A stretch of 64,000 nucleotides of DNA from Pannonibacter tanglangensis (GTDB lineage: Bacteria; Pseudomonadota; Alphaproteobacteria; Rhizobiales; Stappiaceae), in NCBI RefSeq assembly GCF_009915685.1, contig NZ_JAABLP010000002.1. One strand, given 5' to 3'. The notes beneath the pieces are model-generated. The model made no database searches, was not told the origin of the DNA, and saw only the letters and a program-made list of their open reading frames with translations. Every line of letters starts with the position of its first letter. Within the stretch, counting starts at the first letter, position 1. Made by a program: the position numbers and the translations under genes. Below are positions 1 to 9,623 of this stretch, one piece after another.

Positions 1-1892
1 TCCGGGGAGCCGTGACCTTCAAGGGCTCCGTCGGTGTCAACGTCGCCTCGGACGCCCTGGCGAACCTCGCCTCGTCCGGCGTCACCGGCGGGGCGATGAT
101 CATCGTCGGCGAGGACTATGGCGAGGGCTCCAGCATCATGCAGGAGCGCAGCCACGCCTTTGCCATGAAGTCGCAGTTCTGGCTGCTGGATCCGCGTCCG
201 AACCTCACTTCAATTGTAAAGATGGTATCGGATGGCTTTGATTTATCAGAAGCATCCAACACGCCCGTCATGCTCATGGTGCGCATCCGCTCGTGCCATG
301 TGACCGGCAGCTTCACCTGCCGTGACAATCGCCCGCCGGCCTTCACGGTCAAGGACGCGGTGGCCAGTCCGCGCTCCGACTTCGCCCGCGTCGTGCTTCC
401 GCCAATGTCCTTTGCCCATGAGCAGGACAAGGTGAAGAACCGCTGGCCGGCGGCAGAGCGCTTCATCCGCGAGCGCAAGCTGAACGAGTTCTTCGGCCCG
501 GCACCGGGGCAGGATGGCCCGCGCCTCGGCATCGTCGTGCAGGGCGGCATGTTCAACGGCGTCATTCGCGCGTTGCAGCGGCTTGGACTGGCCGACATCT
601 ACGGCCACTCGGACATCCCGATCTATGTGCTCAACGTTACCTATCCGCTGCTCTCCGGCGAGTTCCTGGAGTTCTGCGCCGGCAAGGATCACGTCCTTGT
701 CGTGGAGGAGGGCCAGCCGGAGTTCATCGAGACGCAGCTCGGATCCTATCTCTACCGGGCCGGCGCATCGGTGACGCTGCATGGCAAGGGGCTGTTTCCG
801 CTGGCGGGGGAATACAACGGCACCGTCATGCTCGACGCCATCGAGGCCTTCCTGCGCAAGGTTGCGCCGCAGACCCTGCCGGCGGCCGTGCGCGCGCCCA
901 ACCAGGAACGCCCCGAGATCCCGGACCTGTCGAAGACCGTGCCGATCCGCCCGCCCGGCTTCTGCACCGGCTGCCCGGAGCGGCCGATCTTTGCCGCGAT
1001 GAAGCTGGTGGAGAAGGAGCTCGGCAAGCACCAGATCGCCGCCGACATCGGCTGCCATCTGTTCGCCTCGCTGCCGCCCTTCGAGATCGGTGGCGCGACC
1101 ATGGGCTATGGCCTTGGACCTGCGGCCAACGGCGCCTTTGATGGTGGAGGGGCCAAGCGCCCCGTTGCGATCATCGGCGACGGCGGCTTCTGGCACAACG
1201 GCCTGTCCTCGTCCTTCACCAACATGGCCTTCAACAAGTCGGATGGCGTTGCCATCGTTGTCGACAATTTCTATTCGGCGGCCACCGGCGGGCAGGACAT
1301 CATGTCCTCGCGCGCCGAGAACGACACCAAGTCGACGAAAAACCCGATCTCCCGCGCCCTGAAGGGCATCGGCATCAGCTGGGTGCGCGAGATCGACCGG
1401 ACCTACGACGTGGCGCGCATGCGCGACACGATCCGCGAGGCCCTGACCACACCGGAGACGGGGCCGAAGGTCATCGTCGCCTCGTCGGAATGCATGCTGA
1501 ACCGGCAGAGGCGCGAGAAGCCGCTGGTCGCCAAGGCGATCAAGGCCGGCCGGCGTGTCGAGGCCCCGAAGTTCGGTGTCGACGAGGAGGTCTGCACCGG
1601 CGATCACGCCTGCATCCGTCTGTCGGGCTGTCCGTCGCTGTCCTTGAAGCGGCTGGACGATCCCTTGCGCGATGATCCGGTGGCCTCGATCGACCAGAGC
1701 TGTGTCGGCTGCGGCAACTGCGGCGAGGTGGCGGATGCGGCCATTCTCTGTCCGAGCTTCTACCGCGCCGACGTGGTGCACAACCCGGGGGGCTTCGAGG
1801 CCTGGTGGGCCGGCGTCCGCTCGGCCGTCATCGGCTGGCTGATCCGTCGGCGCACGGCGCGGCGGCTTGATTTTGGAGGGGTGCAATCATGA
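1..1892 (+). CDS. iorA: Indolepyruvate:ferredoxin oxidoreductase, alpha subunit (5' truncated)
   Basis: The frame is open to the first base, so the true start lies left of the window and the GTG at 12 is internal. The enzyme oxidatively decarboxylates aryl pyruvates (indolepyruvate, phenylpyruvate) to aryl-acetyl-CoA, reducing ferredoxin. The fragment holds the end of the pyruvate-oxidoreductase-like domain (VIVGEDYG-type region), the ThDP-binding half with FCTGCPERP near 958 and GDGGFW near 1177, and a C-terminal ferredoxin domain (about 1590-1770) with CVGCGNC. The stop overlaps the beta-subunit start in an ATGA, which implies translational coupling. The two-gene form is the usual proteobacterial arrangement. 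The exact 2-oxoacid cannot be read from sequence. Confidence 0.93.
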   Translation, partial: RGAVTFKGSVGVNVASDALANLASSGVTGGAMIIVGEDYGEGSSIMQERSHAFAMKSQFWLLDPRPNLTSIVKMVSDGFDLSEASNTPVMLMVRIRSCHVTGSFTCRDNRPPAFTVKDAVASPRSDFARVVLPPMSFAHEQDKVKNRWPAAERFIRERKLNEFFGPAPGQDGPRLGIVVQGGMFNGVIRALQRLGLADIYGHSDIPIYVLNVTYPLLSGEFLEFCAGKDHVLVVEEGQPEFIETQLGSYLYRAGASVTLHGKGLFPLAGEYNGTVMLDAIEAFLRKVAPQTLPAAVRAPNQERPEIPDLSKTVPIRPPGFCTGCPERPIFAAMKLVEKELGKHQIAADIGCHLFASLPPFEIGGATMGYGLGPAANGAFDGGGAKRPVAIIGDGGFWHNGLSSSFTNMAFNKSDGVAIVVDNFYSAATGGQDIMSSRAENDTKSTKNPISRALKGIGISWVREIDRTYDVARMRDTIREALTTPETGPKVIVASSECMLNRQRREKPLVAKAIKAGRRVEAPKFGVDEEVCTGDHACIRLSGCPSLSLKRLDDPLRDDPVASIDQSCVGCGNCGEVADAAILCPSFYRADVVHNPGGFEAWWAGVRSAVIGWLIRRRTARRLDFGGVQS

Positions 1893-3424
1893 CCATGGCC
1901 GGTCTTCTCGAACGGCGCGCGGCCGATCCGCGCCTCGGCGGCATCATCAAGCTGGCGGCGCTCGCCGTCGGCGGGCAGGGTGGCGGCGTGCTCACCAGCT
2001 GGATCGAGGATGTGGCGCGCTCGAACGGCTATGACGCGCAGGCGACCAGCGTTGCCGGCGTGGCACAGCGCACCGGCGCCACGGTCTATTACGTCGAGAT
2101 GGCGCCGCGCGGCGAGGGCACGCCGGTCTTCTCGCTCATGCCGGCGGCGGGTGATGTCGACATCATGATCGCGGCCGAGATGATGGAGGCCGGCCGGTCG
2201 ATCCAGCGCGGCTTCGTCACGCCGGACCGCACCACCCTCATTGCCTCCACCCACCGCGCGCTGGCCGTCAGCGAGAAGATGGTGCCGGGTGACGGCATCG
2301 CCTCCAGCGAGGAGGTGATGGCGGCGGCCGATATCGCGGCGCAGCGTTTCATCCATGCGGACTTCGACGCGCTCGCGGTCAAGAACGGATCGGTCATCTC
2401 GGCGAGCCTGTTCGGGGCGCTGGCCGGCAGCGGCGCGCTGCCGTTCCCGCGCGAGGCCTTTGAGGACGCGATCCGGCGCAGCGGCAAGGGCGTGGAGGGC
2501 TCGCTTCGCGCCTTCAACGCCGGCTTTGCCGCAGCACAGGGCACCTTGCCCGAGGAGGTGGCTCCCCCTCCCGCAGCCGCACCCGGCCTCCGCGGCCCGA
2601 AGCGTCAGGTCGAGGCCTATCAGGCGCTGCTCGACCGTGTCCGTCGCCTGCCCGAGGCTGCCCGGGAGATGGCCGAAGCTGGCCTGCGCAAGGTCGTCGA
2701 TTTCCAGGACATCGCCTACGGGGCCGAATATCTCGACCGGCTCGACCGCGTTGCGGCGGTTGACCGGCCGCCGCATGACCTCACCCGGGAGGCTGCGAAA
2801 TACGTCGCCAATGCCATGGCCTATGACGACATCATCCGCGTTGCGGATGCCAAGACGAAGGCCGGACGTCATGACCGTATCGCGAGGGAGATGGGGGCCA
2901 AGGCCGGCAACCTGCTGCAGGTGACCGAGTTCCTGCATCCGCGCGCGGAGGAGATCGTCTCGCTGTTTCCCGCGCGCCTGGGCGCCCGCTGGGCCGCCAA
3001 TCCCGACCGGATGGCGCTGCTCGGCCGGCTGTTTGACAAGGGCAAGCGGTTGCGCTCCGACAGTCTCACCGCCTTCCTGCAGCTCTACATCCTCGGCGGC
3101 CTGAAAGGCTGGCGCCGGCGCACCCTGCGCCATGCGCAGGAGATGGCGCATCTGGCGGCCTGGCTTGACCGGGCCCTGGCGCTTGCCCCGCGCGACTATG
3201 ACCTTGCGGTGGAGGTGATCCGCTGCCGCCGGCTGGTGAAGGGCTACTCCGACACGCACGCGCGCGGTCTCAGCAAGTTCGACAAGGTGCTGGACGGGGC
3301 CCGGATGGTCGAGGGCCGGCCGGATGCGGCCGACTGGACGCGGCGCCTGCGCGAGGCAGCGCTGAAGGACGAGGAAGGCAAGGCGCTCGACGGCGCGCTC
3401 CAGACCATCCGCAGCTTCGTCTGA
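1889..3424 (+). CDS. iorB: Indolepyruvate:ferredoxin oxidoreductase, beta subunit (with C-terminal extension)
   Basis: This is the gamma-type (POR_N/KOR gamma) subunit that completes the 2-oxoacid:ferredoxin oxidoreductase. Residues 1-200 carry the glycine-rich start of the domain (AVGGQGGG near residue 29) and the segment SVAGVAQRTGATVYYVE. The 511-aa length is far above the roughly 200 aa of archaeal IorB. The extra C-terminal half (about residues 220-511, rich in Arg and Leu) is the extension found in many proteobacterial homologues and has no assigned role. The ATG start overlaps the iorA stop by 4 bp. A strong terminator follows at 3502, so the pair probably ends its transcription unit here. 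Confidence 0.93.
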   Translation: MTMAGLLERRAADPRLGGIIKLAALAVGGQGGGVLTSWIEDVARSNGYDAQATSVAGVAQRTGATVYYVEMAPRGEGTPVFSLMPAAGDVDIMIAAEMMEAGRSIQRGFVTPDRTTLIASTHRALAVSEKMVPGDGIASSEEVMAAADIAAQRFIHADFDALAVKNGSVISASLFGALAGSGALPFPREAFEDAIRRSGKGVEGSLRAFNAGFAAAQGTLPEEVAPPPAAAPGLRGPKRQVEAYQALLDRVRRLPEAAREMAEAGLRKVVDFQDIAYGAEYLDRLDRVAAVDRPPHDLTREAAKYVANAMAYDDIIRVADAKTKAGRHDRIAREMGAKAGNLLQVTEFLHPRAEEIVSLFPARLGARWAANPDRMALLGRLFDKGKRLRSDSLTAFLQLYILGGLKGWRRRTLRHAQEMAHLAAWLDRALALAPRDYDLAVEVIRCRRLVKGYSDTHARGLSKFDKVLDGARMVEGRPDAADWTRRLREAALKDEEGKALDGALQTIRSFV

Positions 3425-3501
3425 GGCGGTCTGCCGGCACCGGATTTCTGTGCGCGGCCGGCCTCTGCCCACCCTCAAGAGGCCATTCTCCGTTCACAGC
3501 T

Positions 3502-3533
3502 GCCCCGGGAGCCCAGGCTTCCGGGGCTTTTTT
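3502..3533 (+). terminator. Rho-independent terminator after iorB
   Basis: A GC-rich hairpin with nearly complementary 12-base arms (GCCCCGGGAGCC and GGCTTCCGGGGC) is followed directly by six T residues. It lies 78 bp after the iorB stop and just past the 3' end of the convergent fdsD, so it would end plus-strand transcription from iorAB. Confidence 0.85.
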
Positions 3534-3553
3534 CATCATCGGATCGAGGGCGC

Positions 3554-3775
3554 TCAGGCCTCGACCGGCCGGCGGATCTGGGGCGCGGCTTCCACGACCA
3601 GCGGATGCAGGCCCTCGCTGCCGCCGTCGAGGATCTCGAACAGCTGCCGGCGCATGCGCGGTTCCCAGTAGTCGTTGATATGGGCCGCGACGCCCGCAAC
3701 GCCCTCGGCGTGGGGCTTGGAGGCCATGAAGCGGGCGATCTGGTTGGCCATGTAGACGAGCTTGTCAGCGGACAT
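3554..3775 (-). CDS. fdsD: Formate dehydrogenase subunit delta
   Basis: This small 73-aa protein is the last gene of the fds operon. The MSADKLVYMANQIARFMAS start, a central NDYWEPRM segment and the length match FdsD, an accessory subunit needed for maturation or stability of soluble NAD-dependent formate dehydrogenases. I chose the ATG at 3775 because the upstream in-frame extension is just the antisense-looking tail of fdhD. With this start the gene overlaps the fdhD stop by 11 bp. It faces iorB convergently, with the terminator at 3502 between them. Confidence 0.88.
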   Translation of the reverse strand: MSADKLVYMANQIARFMASKPHAEGVAGVAAHINDYWEPRMRRQLFEILDGGSEGLHPLVVEAAPQIRRPVEA

Positions 3776-4637
3776 CGGATGCCTCTGCATCGGGGGGAAG
3801 GGCGGCGTCGATGCTGATCCGCCCGGGGTGGGTGTAGAGATCGAAGCCCTCGCTGCGGGCAAGGGCAACGAGCGTGATGTCTGCTACCTCCGCCGCCTCG
3901 ACGGCTGCCAGCGTCGGCGCCGAAACGGCCAGGATGGCGGGCGCCCCAAGGGCCGCGCATTTCTGCACCATGTCGAGCGAGATCCGCGAGGTGAGGACGA
4001 CCGCGCCCGTGACCGGCGCGCCGGGCGTCACGGTCCCGGCCCCGACCAGCGCGCCAATGAGCTTGTCGAGCGCGTTGTGGCGTCCGACATCCTCGCGCAC
4101 GCAGATGAGCCCCTTGCCCTGCTGCCAGAAGCCGGCCGCATGCACCGCGCGGGTTGCGTCATGCAGCGGCTGGTGTTGTGTCAGCGCCGCCATCGCCCCG
4201 GCAATGTCGTGGTGGCCCAGACGCAGCGGGCTGGCGGGCACAGGGTCCAGCGGCCGCCGGGCCTCGGCGAGGCTGTCGAGCCCGCAGAGGCCGCAGCCGA
4301 CGGGCCCGGTCATCGTGCGGCGGCGCGCCAGCAGACGGTTTCCGGCCTCGTCCTTCAGCCAGATCCGGAGGTCAATCCCGTCCTCGCCGGTCACCGCCTC
4401 GATGTCGCGGATGTCGTCGGGGCGGGCGATGCCTTCGCTCAGCGAGAAGCCGAGGGCGAAATCGGTGAGGTTGGCGGGCGTTGCCATCATCACGGCCTGC
4501 GTCGTGCCGTTGTAGCTGAGGGCCACGGGCACTTCCGCCGGCAGGAGGGCGTCCTCCTGCCGGGCTGTTCCGGCCCGCACGCGCAAGCGCATGCGGGGCG
4601 CTGCCGTCCGCTGGATCATGGCCCGGTCCTGGTCCAT
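3765..4637 (-). CDS. fdhD: Formate dehydrogenase accessory sulfurtransferase FdhD
   Basis: FdhD moves sulfur from a cysteine desulfurase to the molybdenum cofactor so that formate dehydrogenase becomes active. The protein shows the conserved CGLCG loop (cysteines involved in sulfur transfer), the VREDVGRHNALDK block and a late TSRISLDMVQK segment, all typical of the family. The usual length is about 270-290 aa; starting at the ATG at 4637 gives 290 aa. The frame stays open to 4700 and a later ATG at 4619 is also possible, so the start is uncertain by a few codons. It overlaps neither neighbour badly and sits between fdsA and fdsD, the normal fdsGBACD order, where it is often called fdsC. Confidence 0.92.
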   Translation of the reverse strand: MDQDRAMIQRTAAPRMRLRVRAGTARQEDALLPAEVPVALSYNGTTQAVMMATPANLTDFALGFSLSEGIARPDDIRDIEAVTGEDGIDLRIWLKDEAGNRLLARRRTMTGPVGCGLCGLDSLAEARRPLDPVPASPLRLGHHDIAGAMAALTQHQPLHDATRAVHAAGFWQQGKGLICVREDVGRHNALDKLIGALVGAGTVTPGAPVTGAVVLTSRISLDMVQKCAALGAPAILAVSAPTLAAVEAAEVADITLVALARSEGFDLYTHPGRISIDAALPPDAEASDVR

Positions 4638-4650
4638 GCGCGCAGGCCGC

Positions 4651-7530
4651 TCACTCTGCGGCCGGCAGGATGCGGCGGGACAGTTCGGCCTGCGCGGCAT
4701 AGTCCTGCTGCCAGATGCTCGGGCCGTTGGACGGAGACACCTGCACGGCCGTCACCTTGTACTCGGGGCAGTTGGTCGCCCAGTCCGAGAAGTCGGTGGT
4801 GATGACGTTGGCCTGGGTCGTGGGGTGGTGGAAGGTGGTGTAGACCACGCCCGGCGACACCCGGTCCGTTATCTTCGCGCGCAAGGTCGTCTCGCCGGAG
4901 CGGCTGGCCAGCCGCACCCAGTCGCCGTCCTTGAGACCCCGGTTTTCCGCGTCATGCGGATGGATCTCCAGCACGTCTTCCTCGTGCCAGACGGTGTTGG
5001 CCGTGCGCCGCGTCTGCGCCCCCACATTGTACTGGCTGAGAATGCGGCCGGTGGTGAGCAACAGCGGGAAGCGCGGGCCGGTGCGCTCGTCCGTTGCCAC
5101 GTATTCCGTGCGGATGAACTTGCCCTTGCCCCGCATGAACCCGTCGACATGCATCAGCGGCGTGCCTTCGGGAGCGTCCGCGTTGCAGGGCCACTGGACG
5201 GAGCCCAGCTCGTCCAGCCTCTCGTAGGTGACGCCGGCGAAGGACGGGGTCGTCAGCGAGATTTCCGCCATGATCTCCGAGGGATGCCGATAGGTCCAGT
5301 TGGCCCCCATGGCATTGGCCAGCATCTGGGTGATCTCCCAGTCGGCATAGCCGTTCTTGGGCGCCATCACCTTGCGCACGCGGTTGATGCGGCGTTCGGC
5401 GTTGGTGAAGGTGCCGTCCTTTTCGAGGAAGGTCGAGCCGGGCAGGAACACATGGGCGTAGTTGGCGGTCTCGTTCAGGAACAGGTCATGCACGATGACG
5501 CAGTCCATGGCGGCAAGACCGGCCGCGACGTGCCTGGTGTCCGGATCGGACTGGAGAATGTCCTCGCCCTGGCAGTAGAGGCCCTTGAACGTGCCCTCGA
5601 CGGCCGCATCCAGCATGTTGGGGATGCGCAGGCCCGGTTCCCTGTCCAGCTCCACGCCCCACAGGCTCTCGAAGACCGCGCGCACATGATCATGCTTCAC
5701 ATGGCGGTAGCCGGGCAGCTCGTGCGGGAACGAGCCCATGTCGCAGGAGCCCTGCACGTTGTTCTGGCCGCGCAGCGGGTTCACGCCGACACCCTTGCGG
5801 CCGATGTTGCCGGTCATCATGGCAAGGTTGGCAATGCCGATGACCGTGGTGGACCCTTGCGAATGCTCGGTCACGCCGAGGCCGTAATAGATCGCCCCGT
5901 TGCCGCCACGGGCATAGAGCCTTGCGGCTGCCCGCAGCTCCTCGGCCGGAACGCCGGTGAGGGCGGCCGTGGCTTCCGGGCTGTGGCGCGGGTCGGTGAT
6001 GAACTCGGCATAGTCCTGGAACTCGTCCCAGTCGCAGCGTTCGCGGATGAAGGTCTCGTCGAACAGGCCCTCGGTGACGATCGTGTGCGCCATCGCCGAG
6101 ATGACGGCGACATTGGTGCCCGGCTTCAGCTGCAGGTGATGCGCGGCCTTGACATGCGGCGACTGCACCAGATCGATCCGGCGCGGATCGATGACGATCA
6201 GCTGGGCCCCCTTGCGCAGACGCTTCTTCAGGCGGCTGGCGAAGACCGGGTGCCCATCCGTCGGGTTGGCGCCCATGACGATGACCACGTCGGTGTGCTC
6301 GACGCTGTCGAAGTCCTGCGTGCCGGCCGAGGTGCCGAAGGTCTGGCCGAGGCCATAGCCGGTCGGCGAATGGCAGACGCGGGCGCAGGTGTCCGTGTTG
6401 TTGTTGCGGAAGACCGCGCGCGTCAGCTTCTGGACGAGGTAGGTCTCCTCGTTGGTGCAACGGGAGGAGGTGATGACGCCCACCGACTGGCGGCCATGTC
6501 TGGCCTGGATCGCCTTCATCCGGCCGGCGGCAAAGCTCAGCGCCTCGTCCCAGGAGACTTCGCGCCAGGGATCGGTGATCGCCTCGCGGATCATCGGCTT
6601 CAGGATCCGGTCCTTGTGCTGGGCATAGCCCCAGGCGAAGCGGCCCTTGACGCAGCTGTGGCCCCGGTTCGCCTTGCCGTCCTTGTAGGGCACCATGCGC
6701 ACCAGCTCGTCACCGCGCATTTCCGCCTTGAAGGAACAGCCGACGCCGCAATAGGCGCAGGTGGTGACCACGGCCCGCTCCGGCGTGCCGATCTCGATCA
6801 CGCTCTTTTCCTGCAGCGTCGCCGTCGGGCAGGCCTGCACGCAGGCGCCGCAGGACACGCAGTCGGAAGAGAGGAACGTGTCGCCCATCATGCCGGCCGA
6901 AACCCGGCTGTCGAAGCCGCGGCCCTCGATGGTCAGGGCGAAGGTGCCCTGGACTTCCTCACAGGCGCGCACGCAGCGCGAGCAGACGATGCATTTCGAC
7001 GGGTCATAGGTGAAATACGGGTTGCTCTCGTCCTTGGCCAGCCACTGCGGATTGACGTCGCCGCCGGCGTTGCGGGCGCGGAAATGGGTGTCGACCGCCT
7101 CGTAACGCACCTCGCGCAGGCCGACCGCCCCGGCCATATCCTGCAGCTCGCAGTCGCCATTCGCTGCGCAGGTCAGGCAGTCGAGCGGGTGATCGGAGAT
7201 GTAAAGCTCCATCACGCCCTTGCGCAGGTCCTTCAGACGACCAGTCTGGGTATGGACGACCATGCCGGGGGCGACCGGCGTGGTGCAGGAGGCGGGCGTG
7301 CCCGCGCGGCCCTCGATCTCGACAAGGCAGAGGCGGCAGGAGCCGAAGGCATCCAGCATGTCGGTGGCGCAGAGCTTGGGCACGGAAATGCCGGCCTCTG
7401 CGGCCGCGCGCATCACCGAGGTGCCTTCCGGCACGCTGACCTCGAAGCCGTCGACGGTCAGGGTGATCATCTTTTCGGACCGGGCGGCCGGGGTGCCGAA
7501 GTCGCGGTCAAGCAAACGGGAGTCCTTCAT
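4651..7530 (-). CDS. fdsA: NAD-dependent formate dehydrogenase, catalytic alpha subunit (Mo-bisMGD)
   Basis: This is the catalytic subunit that oxidises formate to CO2. The 959-aa protein reads as a [2Fe-2S] domain (C54, C65, C68, C82), a His-ligated cluster (H114, C118, C121, C127), two ferredoxin-type [4Fe-4S] sets (C180/183/186/190 and C224/227/230/234), then the molybdopterin domain with its own [4Fe-4S] cluster (C258, C261, C265, C293). The Mo ligand is cysteine, not selenocysteine: C386 next to H387 in RVCHSPTGYG. The C-terminal part carries the molydopterin dinucleotide-binding domain. Its start overlaps the fdsB stop in an ATGA. The enzyme is soluble, as no twin-arginine signal is present. 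Confidence 0.97.
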   Translation of the reverse strand: MKDSRLLDRDFGTPAARSEKMITLTVDGFEVSVPEGTSVMRAAAEAGISVPKLCATDMLDAFGSCRLCLVEIEGRAGTPASCTTPVAPGMVVHTQTGRLKDLRKGVMELYISDHPLDCLTCAANGDCELQDMAGAVGLREVRYEAVDTHFRARNAGGDVNPQWLAKDESNPYFTYDPSKCIVCSRCVRACEEVQGTFALTIEGRGFDSRVSAGMMGDTFLSSDCVSCGACVQACPTATLQEKSVIEIGTPERAVVTTCAYCGVGCSFKAEMRGDELVRMVPYKDGKANRGHSCVKGRFAWGYAQHKDRILKPMIREAITDPWREVSWDEALSFAAGRMKAIQARHGRQSVGVITSSRCTNEETYLVQKLTRAVFRNNNTDTCARVCHSPTGYGLGQTFGTSAGTQDFDSVEHTDVVIVMGANPTDGHPVFASRLKKRLRKGAQLIVIDPRRIDLVQSPHVKAAHHLQLKPGTNVAVISAMAHTIVTEGLFDETFIRERCDWDEFQDYAEFITDPRHSPEATAALTGVPAEELRAAARLYARGGNGAIYYGLGVTEHSQGSTTVIGIANLAMMTGNIGRKGVGVNPLRGQNNVQGSCDMGSFPHELPGYRHVKHDHVRAVFESLWGVELDREPGLRIPNMLDAAVEGTFKGLYCQGEDILQSDPDTRHVAAGLAAMDCVIVHDLFLNETANYAHVFLPGSTFLEKDGTFTNAERRINRVRKVMAPKNGYADWEITQMLANAMGANWTYRHPSEIMAEISLTTPSFAGVTYERLDELGSVQWPCNADAPEGTPLMHVDGFMRGKGKFIRTEYVATDERTGPRFPLLLTTGRILSQYNVGAQTRRTANTVWHEEDVLEIHPHDAENRGLKDGDWVRLASRSGETTLRAKITDRVSPGVVYTTFHHPTTQANVITTDFSDWATNCPEYKVTAVQVSPSNGPSIWQQDYAAQAELSRRILPAAE

Positions 7531-9071
7531 TCCGCGGCCTCCTTCATCCTGTCAAAGTCAGCGGGGAAGTGGGTGAGGGCGCTCATGACCGGGTAGGGCG
7601 TGAAGCCCCCCAGCGCACAGAGTGAGCCGGATTTCATGGTGTCGCAGAGGCTTTCGAGCAGCGGGATGGCAGCGGCGTCACCGCGGGCGATCCGGTCCAC
7701 CGTCTCCACGCCGCGCACGGCGCCGATGCGGCAGGGCGTGCACTTGCCGCAGGATTCGATGGCACAGAACTCCATGGCGAAGCGGGCCTGGGCCAGCATG
7801 TCCACCGTGTCATCGAAGACGACAACGCCCGCATGGCCGATGAGACCGCCGGCGGCGGCAAAGGCCTCGTAGTCGAAGACCGTGTCGAAGAGGGCCGGGG
7901 GGAAATAGGCCCCGAGCGGCCCGCCGACCTGCACGGCCTTCACCGGGCGGCCGGAGAGCGTGCCGCCGCCGATGTCGTTGACGAGTTCGCCCAGCGTCAG
8001 GCCGAAGGCGGTCTCGTAAAGGCCGCCGTGCTTCAGGTTGCCGGCCAGCTGGATCGGGATCGTGCCATGCGAGCGGCCAACGCCGAAGTCGCGGTAGAAC
8101 TGCGCGCCCCGGTCCAGGATGACCGGGACGGAGGCCAGCGACATGACGTTGTTGACGACCGTCGGCTTGCCGAACAGGCCCTCGAGCGCGGGAAGCGGCG
8201 GCTTGGCGCGGACGATGCCGCGCTTGCCTTCGAGGCTGTTGAGCAGCGAGGTTTCCTCACCGCAGACATAGGCGCCCGCGCCGACGCGGACTTCCATGTC
8301 GAAGGCATGGGAGGAGCCCAGCACGGACGCGCCCAGGATGCCCGCGCGCCGGGCGATCGCGATCGCCTCCTGCATGATGGCGATGGCATGCGGATATTCG
8401 GAGCGGGTGTAGATGTAGCCCCTGGTCGCGCCGACCGCGATGGCGGCAATCGCCATGCCCTCGATCAGCACGAAGGGATCGCCTTCCATGATCATGCGGT
8501 CGGCGAAGGTGCCGCTGTCGCCTTCGTCGGCGTTGCAGACGATGTACTTCTGGTCTGCCTTCGCGTCGGCTACGGTCTTCCACTTGATGCCCGTCGGGAA
8601 GCCTGCACCGCCGCGGCCACGCAGGCCGCTGTCGGTGACCTGCTTCATGATCTCGGCCGGGGCCATGGCGACGGCGGCTTCCAGGCCCTTCAGGCCCTTG
8701 TAGTGGCGGTAGTCCTCGAGCGACAGCGGATCGGTGACGCCGCAACGGGCAAAGGTCAGCCGGGTCTGGCCCTTCAGGAAGGGGATCTCGGCGGTCACGC
8801 CGTGGGCGAGCCTGTGGTCACCACCGCTCAGGAAGCCTGCGTCGAACAGGGACGGCACGTCGGAGGCCTTCACCGGGCCATAGGCGACGCGGCCCTTGTC
8901 GGTGCGCACCTCGACCAGCGTTTCCAGCCAGAGCATGCCGCGTGAGCCATTGCGGATGATGGTCACATCGAGATTGCGGGCCGCTGCCTCGCGCTCGATG
9001 GCCGCCGCCACCTTGTCCGCGCCGACCGCCAGGGCTGCCGCGTCGCGGGGAACGAAGACGGTCACGCTCAT
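7527..9071 (-). CDS. fdsB: NAD-dependent formate dehydrogenase, beta subunit (FMN/NADH module)
   Basis: This NuoF-like subunit passes electrons from FdsA to NAD+. At 514 aa it begins with a thioredoxin-like region (residues 1-110), followed by the FMN loop GRGGAGFPTG (152-161), the NADH-site GEETSLLNSLEG (271-282) and a [4Fe-4S] cluster bound by C441, C444, C447 and C485. The ATG at 9071 is preferred; the open frame upstream is an Arg-rich shadow of fdsG. It overlaps fdsG upstream and fdsA downstream by 4 bp each, so the three subunits are likely made in stoichiometry. Confidence 0.96.
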   Translation of the reverse strand: MSVTVFVPRDAAALAVGADKVAAAIEREAAARNLDVTIIRNGSRGMLWLETLVEVRTDKGRVAYGPVKASDVPSLFDAGFLSGGDHRLAHGVTAEIPFLKGQTRLTFARCGVTDPLSLEDYRHYKGLKGLEAAVAMAPAEIMKQVTDSGLRGRGGAGFPTGIKWKTVADAKADQKYIVCNADEGDSGTFADRMIMEGDPFVLIEGMAIAAIAVGATRGYIYTRSEYPHAIAIMQEAIAIARRAGILGASVLGSSHAFDMEVRVGAGAYVCGEETSLLNSLEGKRGIVRAKPPLPALEGLFGKPTVVNNVMSLASVPVILDRGAQFYRDFGVGRSHGTIPIQLAGNLKHGGLYETAFGLTLGELVNDIGGGTLSGRPVKAVQVGGPLGAYFPPALFDTVFDYEAFAAAGGLIGHAGVVVFDDTVDMLAQARFAMEFCAIESCGKCTPCRIGAVRGVETVDRIARGDAAAIPLLESLCDTMKSGSLCALGGFTPYPVMSALTHFPADFDRMKEAAE

Positions 9072-9547
9072 TTGCCGATCCCTCCCAGCATCTCGTCGAC
9101 GCCGTCGTCGTCCAGCCGGGCGAACAGCTCGCCGTCCAGCATGGCGGCCGGCGACTGGGCGCAAAGGCCGAGGCAATAGACCGGCTCCAGCGTCACCGCG
9201 CCATCGCTGGTGGTGCCGTGCCAGTCGATCCCGAGCCGGCGTTTCAGCTTGTCGGCCAGCGCGTTCGTTCCCATGGCCTGGCAGGCCTCGGCGCGGCAGA
9301 CCTTGAGCACGTGCCGGCCGGCCGGTTCGGTCCGGAAGTCGTGATAGAAGCTCATCACCCCGTGCACTTCGGCCCGCGACAGGTTGAGGCCTTGCGCGAT
9401 CACGGGAAGGGCGTCCTGCGGGACGAAACCGAAGGCCTCCTGCACGGCGTGCAGGATCGGAAGCAGCGGGCCTTCGAGGGATGCATGGGCCGTCACGATG
9501 TCATGCGTGGTCGCACGAACCGCATCGGCTGAAAACGGTACCGACAT
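9068..9547 (-). CDS. fdsG: NAD-dependent formate dehydrogenase, gamma subunit (NuoE-like)
   Basis: This 159-aa NuoE-like protein is the first gene of the formate dehydrogenase operon. It binds one [2Fe-2S] cluster through C84, C89, C125 and C129 (KVCRAEAC and YCLGLC). The ATG at 9547 is supported by a purine-rich GGAGAGGAGAC stretch just upstream and by the normal family length; the longer open frame is not conserved. The operon promoter should lie in the 109 bp between this start and the LysR gene, where a perfect palindrome is present at 9624. Confidence 0.95.
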   Translation of the reverse strand: MSVPFSADAVRATTHDIVTAHASLEGPLLPILHAVQEAFGFVPQDALPVIAQGLNLSRAEVHGVMSFYHDFRTEPAGRHVLKVCRAEACQAMGTNALADKLKRRLGIDWHGTTSDGAVTLEPVYCLGLCAQSPAAMLDGELFARLDDDGVDEMLGGIGK

Positions 9548-9623
9548 GAGCGTCTCCTCTCCAGGATCCACTCTTAGCGGTTGTTCGCGCCGGTTCAATT
9601 TCCTGAAATCGTTGGGTGATTGG

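Noticed and set aside
12..1892. GTG at position 12 as the start of iorA
   Set aside because: The frame is open upstream of it to the window edge and the protein lacks the family's first part, so the gene continues left.
246..3478. Long minus-strand open frames opposite iorA and iorB
   Set aside because: They are rich in Arg, Gly and His with no domain; the plus-strand genes are clearly the coding ones.
4591..7596. A 1001-codon open frame on the plus strand opposite fdsA
   Set aside because: It is an antisense shadow caused by high GC. fdsA on the minus strand has every cluster and active-site residue, while the antisense frame has no recognisable domain.
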